From NCBI GenBank assembly GCA_003427395.1, contig BFEA01000057.1, forward strand, positions 2,427,401-2,453,352: a stretch of 25,952 nucleotides of DNA. Reading direction: 5' to 3'. Below the pieces are notes generated by a model. It did no database searches. It was not told the origin of the DNA and saw only the letters and a list, made by a program, of their open reading frames with translations. Below are positions 20,433 to 25,952 of this stretch, piece after piece (the stretch's first letter is position 1; the number at the start of each line of letters is the position of its first letter). A program made the translations under genes and the position numbers. The DNA is from Chara braunii. Taxonomy: Eukaryota; Streptophyta; Charophyceae; Charales; Characeae.

Positions 20433-21201
20433 GGGCTCACTGTGAGCCCTTGATCTGCCAAGATCCAGGGCTGACTGTGGCCGCACCACAGCCACAACCT
20501 TAGTGTGGGGCAGTTAAAGAAACTGCCCCATTTTATTTTTCCTTTTCTTTTTCCCAGCTATCTCGGAATCTCATGAGATAGCTGGGTTCCTGCCATTTCC
20601 AAAACCTGTTTTCTTTTATTTTTCTGATAAGGGGTTGGAGAGATACAACCCCTTACAGTTTGATGTATCTGGACTCTTTTCCCAGGGCAGATACATCGTG
20701 GAAAAGGTTGTACCTAGCCTTTTCCTTAGTGGCCCTTCAATTTTCAGGCTCCCTTCAAAAACGGGAGCCTGACAGTTACCTCTGGCAGCTTGTACCAGAG
20801 GTGATACCACGTGAGGACAAGTGTCCTCACAAAGAAAAGAAAAGAAAAGAAGAAGAAATAAGGAAAAAACCCTTCAACTGCAGTGCTCCTGGCCGTGATT
20901 CGAGCCAGGAGCATGCAGTTTTCTGCCAACAGCCTACTCCTTACCACTGCTGCCCTCCCCTGAAAACGGGGAGGACAGTTGTCAGGTTGGGAGGAGCAGG
21001 TCCTCCTCCTCCCAACCACCCCGTTTCTCTCTCTTTCCCTCTCTTTAATTCCCTCAGTCCCACTCCCACGCACGCGCCGTGAGCCGCGAGATTTTCAGAT
21101 CTCGCGGCCACGAATATTTGTGGTTTCTGAGTAGGGAGCTGATCCTGCTCCCATACAGTCCAAAAGACTGTACTTCTGTCCTACGAGGTAAGTTGCCTCG
21201 T
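20433..21201. other. End-to-end array of about 19 hairpins
   Basis: Successive stems: GGGCTCA/TGAGCCC 20433-20449; GATCT/AGATC 20452-20465; CTGTGG/CCACAG 20475-20491; TGGGGCAGTT/AACTGCCCCA 20506-20530; CCCAGCTATCTC/GAGATAGCTGGG 20553-20586; TAAGGGGTTG/CAACCCCTTA 20628-20655; GATGTATCTG/CAGATACATC 20662-20697; GGAAAAGG/CCTTTTCC 20700-20725; TCAGGCTCCC/GGGAGCCTGA 20744-20772; ACCTCTGG/CCAGAGGT 20778-20802; GTGAGGACA/TGTCCTCAC 20811-20830; a 17-bp stem with one bulge 20876-20920; CTGCCCTCCCC/GGGGAGGACAG (one mismatch) 20950-20978; GGTTGGGAGGAG/CTCCTCCCAACC 20985-21017; GCCGCGAGAT/ATCTCGCGGC within 21078-21112; GGGAGC/GCTCCC 21134-21152; TACAGTC/GACTGTA 21154-21172; ACGAGG/CCTCGT 21183-21201. Stem sequences are unrelated and the stems do not overlap. 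Confidence 0.85.
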
Positions 21202-21300
21202 TTTTTGCCTTGCTTTTTTTTTTTTTTTTTTTTTTTTCCAGCCACCTTCGTTTTCCCTGTTTAGTCGAGCTACAACAGCTCACGAACGGGAAAGGGGGAA
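21202..21300. other. T24 tract and flanking hairpin
   Basis: A run of 24 T (21214-21237) is followed by CCAG. AGGTAAGT at 21187 and this pyrimidine tract plus AG would fit a 54-bp intron (21188-21241), but no exons are recognisable. GAGCT/AGCTC (21267-21281) follows, inside a longer imperfect stem ending in ACGAACGGG. Confidence 0.4.
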
Positions 21301-21410
21301 TTAAAGGAGAAACAACAAAATAAAAACAAACAAAAACAAAATAATTAAAAAACTTACCTCAACCTCTTCGAGCCGATGCAGCCCGTTCGTCAAAACGAAC
21401 GGGCGCCTAG
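21301..21410. repeat. Module 1: A-rich run, ACTTACCT, hairpin, GGGCGCC
   Basis: A-rich DNA (21301-21351) leads to ACTTACCTCA (21352), then GCCCGTTCGT/ACGAACGGGC (21381-21404, 10 bp, loop CAAA), then GCC. The same order occurs at 21745-21868. Read on the minus strand it gives a GC hairpin, then AGGTAAGT, then a T-rich stretch. Confidence 0.65.
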
Positions 21411-21646
21411 ATAGCTCAAGCAGAGAGGGGTGGGAAAGGTACATGTGTGGCAGTGTATATTTCCATGTTCTAGGGGTTGATTCATTCGATTTTGCTCATC
21501 CTATCTATGGAAGTAGCGTGGGGGAAGCGCCAGGTTGGTCACTTCTTGCCCTCTCCCTCCTCTCTCTCTCTCTCTTTCTCTCTTCTTTGTTTCTTCTCTG
21601 TGCCTGAACCTAGACGCTATCGGCGCCGGGTTCAGGCGCAAAGGTT
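21411..21646. other. Spacer 5' of the hammerhead-like motif
   Basis: Pyrimidine-rich, including a CT run (21560-21590). It ends with GCCTGAACC (21602-21610) pairing with GGTTCAGGC (21629-21637) around GGCGCC. No gene recognised. Confidence 0.5.
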
Positions 21647-21699
21647 GACTGTCGAGGTCCAACCTCCTGATGAGTCGGTGAAACCCCGACAAAACAGTC
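21647..21699 (+). ncRNA. Hammerhead ribozyme-like motif, type III, one core change
   Basis: Stem III GACTGT (21647-21652) pairs with ACAGTC (21694-21699). C21653 sits at the cleavage position. Stem I is GAGGT (21654-21658) with ACCTC (21662-21666). The core CTGATGA follows directly (21667-21673). Stem II is GTCGG (21674-21678) with CCGAC (21686-21690). The family then requires GAA; here the three bases are AAA (21691-21693), so the general-base G (G12) is A. Hammerheads of this permutation occur in plant retrozymes. The copy is probably inactive or nearly so. Sixteen base pairs plus a core matching at all but one position make chance very unlikely. Confidence 0.85.
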
Positions 21700-21705
21700 T
21701 ATTCA

Positions 21706-21882
21706 GCCCGTTCGTTTTTGACGAACGTGCGTTTCTTTTCTTGCAGTTTGTAAAAAAAATCTAAAAACAAAAGAATCTAAAGGAAATCTAAGAGAAAATA
21801 AAACAAAAAAATCTAAGAAAAATCAACTTACCTCAGAAAAACGGCTGCCCGTTTTCAACGGGCGCCTGTTTCTCTTCTGAGG
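21706..21882. repeat. Module 2: hairpin, A-rich run, ACTTACCT, nested hairpin
   Basis: GCCCGTTCGT/ACGAACGTGC (21706-21730, one mismatch) precedes an A-rich run with four ATCTAA words (21758-21815), then ACTTACCT (21826-21833). CCTCAGAA (21831-21838) pairs with TTCTGAGG (21875-21882) around an inner stem GCCCGTT/AACGGGC (21847-21863). Same order as module 1. Confidence 0.65.
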
Positions 21883-22101
21883 ACTTACAGTCCTATGCCT
21901 CATTTTCTTGCGCCATCTGTCGCGCTATAGTTAGTTAGATTTTTTTATTTTTTTTTTTTTTATATATGTTGTTGGCTTATGTCAACGGTCACGGGGCTTT
22001 TCAGCCACGTCTAACGGGGAGTTGCAGACCAGAGTTCGACTCCAGCAGGACGCGAAAAAAAAATAAAAAATTTGGATCATTTCTCGATTTATGCGTGTCA
22101 T
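21883..22101. other. Spacer with a pol III B-box-like sequence
   Basis: AGGACT/AGTCCT at 21880-21894; a T-run near 21945-21960; GTTCGACTC at about 22035 fits the B-box consensus GWTCRANNC, and GGCT-TTTC-AGCC lies about 40 bp upstream. No full tRNA can be folded, so a tRNA-derived fragment is only possible. Confidence 0.3.
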
Positions 22102-22997
22102 CCTTGCGCAAGGGCCCTGATTAACTGTGCACGGCCAATCTCGGCCACACGATCTGCTCGATCGTGCGGTCGAGATTTACCGCGCTATTCAAAATGCAGC
22201 TCCAAAAGGAGCTGCGCCCAGTAGGCTGATTTTCGGGTTCGATCCCTGCATCTGCTGGGTAATAATCTGTTGTGTTAACCTACTGGGCTAGCTCCTATTC
22301 CACACTAAACAGGAGTAGCTCTTCAATATGAAGAGCTGGCCCAGGTATTTTCTCAGCCTGTGGCCTCGCAAGCTCCGGCTGCCTTGTCCCGCCTGTGGCT
22401 CTCCCAAACCGGTTAGCTGCGTGACCGGCGGCTTGATTGGATGTCAATGCCGGGTAGGCCCCCGGCATCAGCCTTTCAGCCTCCAGGTTCGAAGTCAACC
22501 CCCGCGGCCTTAAGAAGTAAAAACAAAACTTCCTATCCTTCCTGCGTCGCGCTCCATACCCGGCGCAACCCTCTTTTTAGCCCATTTAGGCCCTGAATCG
22601 CGCGGCTGAACAGCCGCGCGACACTATTATAAGTAGGATAGGTTTAATTTTAGCATTCCCCTATCCGCACGTTCCTGCGACTTCGATAAAAGCGAAGCAT
22701 TGTCGTTCACATCCGTTATCCCCAGACGCCACACGCGTCCGGACTAAAGTTTAAAAACTTTTTTTTTTTTTTTCTCGGTCATATGTCAAGTCTGAATAAA
22801 CGTTTTGGCACCATCGGTCTCATCAAGTCCTTCAATTCAACGAAAAAAGGTCAGACAACGTCTGACGTTGAAAAACCCCGGCAAATACCCTTGTCAGGGT
22901 ATTGCCCCGATAACGCTTGATGTTTCAAGGACTCAGGGGTGTCATTAGCGGTTGTTCAGGGTTGGGGAGTGAAGCGCTGCTCATTTCTGAGCAGCGC
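22102..22997. other. Second dense hairpin array
   Basis: Stems: CCTTGCGCAAGG palindrome 22102-22113; AATCTCG..CACGATC/GATCGTG..CGAGATT 22137-22177 (18 positions, one mismatch, one wobble); GCAGCTCC/GGAGCTGC 22196-22215; GCCCAGTAGG/CCTACTGGGC 22216-22288 (53-base interior); CTCCT/AGGAG extended by GCTA/TAGC 22287-22319; AGCTCTTC/GAAGAGCT 22317-22337; GGCCCAGG/CCTG-T-GGCC 22338-22365; CCGGT/ACCGG 22409-22428; ATGCCGGG/CCCGGCAT 22447-22468; TCGCGCGGCTG/CAGCCGCGCGA 22598-22621; GACGC/GCGTC 22725-22739; AAAGTT/AACTTT 22746-22761; GTCAGAC/GTCTGAC 22850-22866; GGCAAATACCC/GGGTATTGCC 22880-22906; CTTGA/TCAAG 22916-22929; GCGCTGCTCA/TGAGCAGCGC 22974-22997. No gene recognised. Confidence 0.8.
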
Positions 22998-23299
22998 ACC
23001 ATAGTTCTGGGGTTATTCTGACAATTCGAGACTTTGAGTTTAATAAACAGTGTTGATACGAGGTTTGAACTATCTTTGTTTCATTGTTTCCTGGATGTGA
23101 TCTACTTGACTTTCCTTTGCGACTGGTTGTGAGGATTTTGTGGAGTGAAGTGCACTTTCAGTGTTCTCTGTCATATCACATGGCCAAGTCTTCCACTGTG
23201 TTTATCTCTCTCTATGCGGTGTGATACTCCCATCCTCTCCCCTTCCTTTCTGTGTATGTATGGGAATACATGGAAGTCTATGTGTGCGAGTGTGGGTCT
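22998..23299. other. Spacer, hairpins absent; no gene recognised
   Basis: T-rich plus strand. The dense inverted repeats stop at about 22997. On the minus strand this lies 3' of the Gag-like pseudogene, but its reading frames no longer resemble Gag. Confidence 0.4.
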
Positions 23300-24283
23300 T
23301 CTGACAACAAACAACCAGGTTCATAAGAGACGTATGAATGAACATTCGCCTCCCAATTATCGAAGTTCTCTTCCTTCTTCCCATTGTAGGAATCAAGAAA
23401 TTTAACCTTAACTGGCTCTCTACAGGGGCGAGCTTCCTCCTCCCTTGGAGCAACAAGCTTTGCGCCTTCTATGACGCCTGTGCAGAATCGCTCCGTGCTC
23501 TCCATCCTCGCTTTCACTTGCCCACGTGCATCATCATCTCTCGTGGGAATTTTCTAAAGCCCAATTGTATGGATCGTAAGGCTACATCCTAGCCCTTCGC
23601 AAACTGAAACTGCTCTTCTTGGGCCTTCGCCAGGAGTTCTATATTCCTAGCCATAACTTCCATTTTTCCTTGCAATCCGGTTGCGCCTCCATCTGCGCCC
23701 TTTGCTCCTTCATCACCTCCAACTCTTTCGCCACCTTACTTGCCACCTCCATCCACTTTTTCTTTTCCCTGGTTAAACGCAACTTCCACTCCAACTTCTT
23801 CTCCTCTTCGATCCTCTGGCGACGTAGAGGGTCTTCTTCTGCCTCCCATTCTCTCATTATTGCCTCTTGTTCTGCCCTCGACACGTATAACATCGCCTCC
23901 TCTTCCTCGCCCAGGGATAGATTGGCGACCCACTCAGACAGTTTCTTCTCCAACCATGGGTCCTCCTTTCTTCGTGCCACTGGTCTCCCCTCTCTCTCTT
24001 GTGACCGTTCTGATCAAGGGGACTTCTTCCTCTACTTCCTCTTCCACTTCTTCTTCTTCTACTGCTTTTAACTTTCTTCTTCGTCTCTTTGCAGCTTCTC
24101 CATCTCCTCCTGCAACTTCTTTTTCTTCGCCGCCTGCTCCTCCAATAAGGCCAACTTCTTGGCCTGCTTAATCAACTCCTTCTTGGCCTCCTTCTCTTCT
24201 CTCTCTTTTAATACGGCGGCGGCTTGCTCTTCCTGAGCCTTGGTGTACGGGGTGGTGCTCTTACTGCTATGCGTGTCCACCAT
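23300..24283 (-). pseudogene. Gag-like pseudogene with coiled coil, minus strand
   Basis: Probable N-terminal Gag of a second retroelement. The start is likely the ATG at 24281-24283, in an ACCATGG context (MVDTHSSKSTTPYTKAQEEQ). A lysine/glutamate-rich coiled coil follows (KELIKQAKKLALLEEQAAKK), stopping in frame at 24068. An acidic stretch is read in another frame (EEEVEEEVPLIRTVTRERGE) to about 23980, where the first frame resumes (DPWLEKKLSEWVANLSLG, EEDPLRRQRIEEEKKLEWKL) to 23639. After another frame change, EPVKVKFLDSYNGKKEENFD and NWEANVHSYV (to about 23320) resemble the start of a Gag capsid domain. Similarity ends there, so the copy is 3'-truncated. I recall similar text from Chara braunii predicted proteins (unverified). 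Confidence 0.65.
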
Positions 24284-24890
24284 GGTGACAGATGCACAAC
24301 TGAGTGACAATTCCACTCCTCACCACTTAGACCTCCACCCACTGACTAACTAATTGACTGACTGACTCTCTAAGGACCACAGAATCCTTTTGGGACCCTG
24401 TCAACTAGGGTCTCTAGCCTGAATCTACTACTAGGGTGTCACTACAGGACTTCAATGCTGATCAGGAGGCATTTAAAGAGATCCCCCATAACTCCTCAAG
24501 AATTCTTTAACGTCGCAAATAGGACGACGTGATCAGCAAGTCCTCTCAAGACTAAGACAGCTAGTTGTGCAGCCCACAACTCGGATTTTGGGCCTACCAT
24601 GCCACACTGAGCAGCCCGCCGGTCTGTACCGGTCCTTGGGAGGGTTTGTCCTCCGGGTCAGTCAGTCGTCAGACATGGACTTAAGCCCTACTCAGCCCGT
24701 GTGGGTTTGATCAACACAGCTCTACGACCACATGCACGGAGTTCCTATCACCTGGACAAAAGAGACTCAATGCAGAAATAAGAGATAGACAGACTCAGCA
24801 ACTACCATGGGGTGAGTGCACATCCATAGGGCGAGGGGATAGGTTGAAGGCAGGGCGAGAGTATACCAACTCCAGCTCAGTTAAATTCGT
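24284..24890 (-). other. Probable 5' leader of the minus-strand Gag element
   Basis: No open frame of note. Upstream (minus strand) of the Gag ATG, so an untranslated leader or LTR is plausible. Contains GACCCT/AGGGTC (about 24395-24415) and GACTGACTGACT (24355-24367). No LTR ends identified. Confidence 0.35.
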
Positions 24891-25081
24891 GGTCAACGGC
24901 TCCAGTCAACGCTGGTCAACACTGGTCAACTTTCGGGTCAACGCCTTGGTCAACGTTGGTCAACACCTCAATGAACACCTCGGTCAACCCCGGTCAACAC
25001 CTTAGTCAACCCTTATCAACTCCTCGGTCAACACTTTGGTCAACCCTTGTCAACTCTTCGGTCAACACCTTGGTCAACGCT
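24891..25081. repeat. Cluster of 15 GTCAAC boxes
   Basis: GTCAAC occurs 15 times in about 190 bp, mostly as GGTCAAC with 10-12 bp spacing and linkers such as ACCTCG, ACCTTG and CCTTG. Near-misses are TATCAAC, GCTCAAC and ATGAAC. On the minus strand GTTGACC contains TTGACC, a W-box that WRKY factors bind in plants. It is either a degenerate 12-bp minisatellite or a regulatory array. Confidence 0.8.
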
Positions 25082-25350
25082 CAACTTGGCTACGGCTGCC
25101 GACTCCTTTTCTCCCTTCAACCTTCGCTTCCCTCCTTCTCTCTCCTTCCTTCTTTCTTCTTCACCCCGGCTATGGCGCCTCTTTCCTCTTTGTCTCTCCT
25201 CTCTTCCTCGGCTATGGCTTCCCTCCCTTTCCTCTTTGTCTCTTTCTCCTCCTTATCTCGATCATCTTTCTTCTTTGCTTACTCCGTGTCCGAGCTCGGC
25301 GGCTATGGCCGCCACTTGCTTCCTTGGACCACACAACCAATCTCGTATCG

Positions 25351-25353
<3 letters not shown>
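25082..25353. repeat. Pyrimidine-rich stretch with recurrent GGCTATGGC
   Basis: GGCT(A)(T/C)GGC occurs at about 25087 (TTGGCTACGGCTGCC), 25168, 25209 and 25301, each followed by C/T-rich text including CTTTCCTCTTTGTCTCT twice. The last lies in GGCGGC-TATG-GCCGCC. The motif is shared with satellite units and 20215. Long open frames here are low-complexity artefacts. Confidence 0.6.

Positions 25354-25433
<80 letters not shown>
25354..25433. repeat. (CT)40 microsatellite
   Basis: Uninterrupted CT dinucleotides, 80 bases. Open frames across it encode alternating Leu-Ser or Arg-Glu and are not genes. Confidence 0.98.
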
Positions 25434-25436
<3 letters not shown>

Positions 25437-25952
25437 TGGTATACTGCGCATCCACACAGGCCTGCAGGGCCCCGACAACACGGAAAATAAGGGCCCTCCA
25501 GGCCCTGTGTCGTTTCAGCCTAAAAGCCTAAAAAGGAGGGCCATTTTCAGGCCCTCATAAAGTCGACCTGCCCCGAAACTTAGGCACCAGACCAGGGTTT
25601 AGCACAGGCCATTTTTGGGCCTGTTTCAAGACAACCTTTGTTTGAACTTCAACGTCGGGGTCTGGCACGATTCGGCATGGGCAAGAGCAGCCTCCCAGGC
25701 CGGACCAGCACTATATAGTACTAATCCGCCCTGCAGGCTGCAGGTAGTTCACGGGGAGTTCACAGGCACTTCACGTGCAGTTCAGGAGGCAGGATTTGGC
25801 CGCAGCACTCTGCAGGAGCGCTGCAGTAGTAGTAGCTAGCGCTAGGAGTAGTCTTCAGCGCTGGGCGCTATTAGGAGCTTAGAGTAGCGTTGGGAGAGAG
25901 AGAGAGGGCAGAGGCCAGAGAGACTTACCTATGGCGCCATAGCTCCAGCTTC
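25434..25952. other. Hairpin-bearing segment at the window end
   Basis: Stems: CAGGGCC/GGCCCTG (25465-25507); GAGGGCC/GGCCCTC (25536-25556); ACAGGCC/GGCCTGT (25604-25624). A TATA-like ACTATATAG lies at about 25709, followed by three GTTCA words (25747-25785). The last bases hold AGGTAAGT on the minus strand (25923-25930), adjoining the 14-bp palindrome CTATGGCGCCATAG (25929-25942). It may be the start of another element; no gene recognised. Confidence 0.5.

Noticed and set aside
21188-21241. 54-bp intron with a T24 polypyrimidine tract
   Set aside because: Splice signals look good but there is no coding exon on either side, and the donor is also part of a hairpin.
21974-22055. Full tRNA gene around the GTTCGACTC box
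   Set aside because: D-arm and anticodon arm can be imagined, but no acceptor stem and no proper T-stem form.
25212-25531. Arg-Glu or Leu-Ser repeat proteins across the CT run
   Set aside because: Simple translation of a dinucleotide microsatellite.

Overview
The window looks like nuclear DNA of a streptophyte alga, most likely a charophyte such as Chara. This rests on the retroelement types, above all a coiled-coil-rich Gag on the minus strand that I associate from memory with Chara braunii proteins. No search was run. I see no intact host gene. The window is repeats, two decayed retroelements and unusual hairpin-rich non-coding DNA.

Layout. 1-9682 is a tandem array of a ~1.94 kb satellite (one internally deleted unit, four full units, one truncated unit). 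Each full unit has a hairpin-bearing 5' part, six ~90 bp sub-repeats in the order abaaba, a GAA-rich purine tract and a pyrimidine-rich 3' part. A single N at 1357 lies between two identical 64-bp sequences and looks like an assembly join. 9683-11861 holds two diverged copies (A and B) of a hairpin module, separated by 161-bp-period duplications and ending in a six-unit hairpin minisatellite. 11862-12370 is GC-rich spacer. 12380-16876 is a Ty3/gypsy element with a chromodomain-like C-terminus (gag, protease, RT, RNase H, integrase), disabled by stops, frameshifts and lost catalytic residues. 16877-18250 is another hairpin-rich patch with five GTGGCGCT boxes. 18250-19180 is different, AT-rich DNA with a stretch that may come from an organelle genome. 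19755-20075 is a 54-bp tandem repeat. 20433-22997 is the densest hairpin region and includes a hammerhead ribozyme-like sequence with one core substitution. 23300-24283 (minus) is a frameshifted Gag-like pseudogene, followed on its 5' side by leader-like DNA, a cluster of 15 GTCAAC boxes, a pyrimidine-rich stretch and a (CT)40 microsatellite.

Main signal. Non-coding DNA here is tiled with short, mostly perfect inverted repeats of unrelated sequence, spaced tens of bases apart. In the two module copies and in one satellite unit, several stems differ by paired changes that keep the pairing (A-T versus G-C). Between 20433 and 21201 about 19 hairpins sit end to end. The hammerhead-like motif lies in the same region, so structured RNA, perhaps from a non-autonomous ribozyme-bearing retroelement, is a reasonable hypothesis. 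DNA-level correction of palindrome arms is the main alternative.
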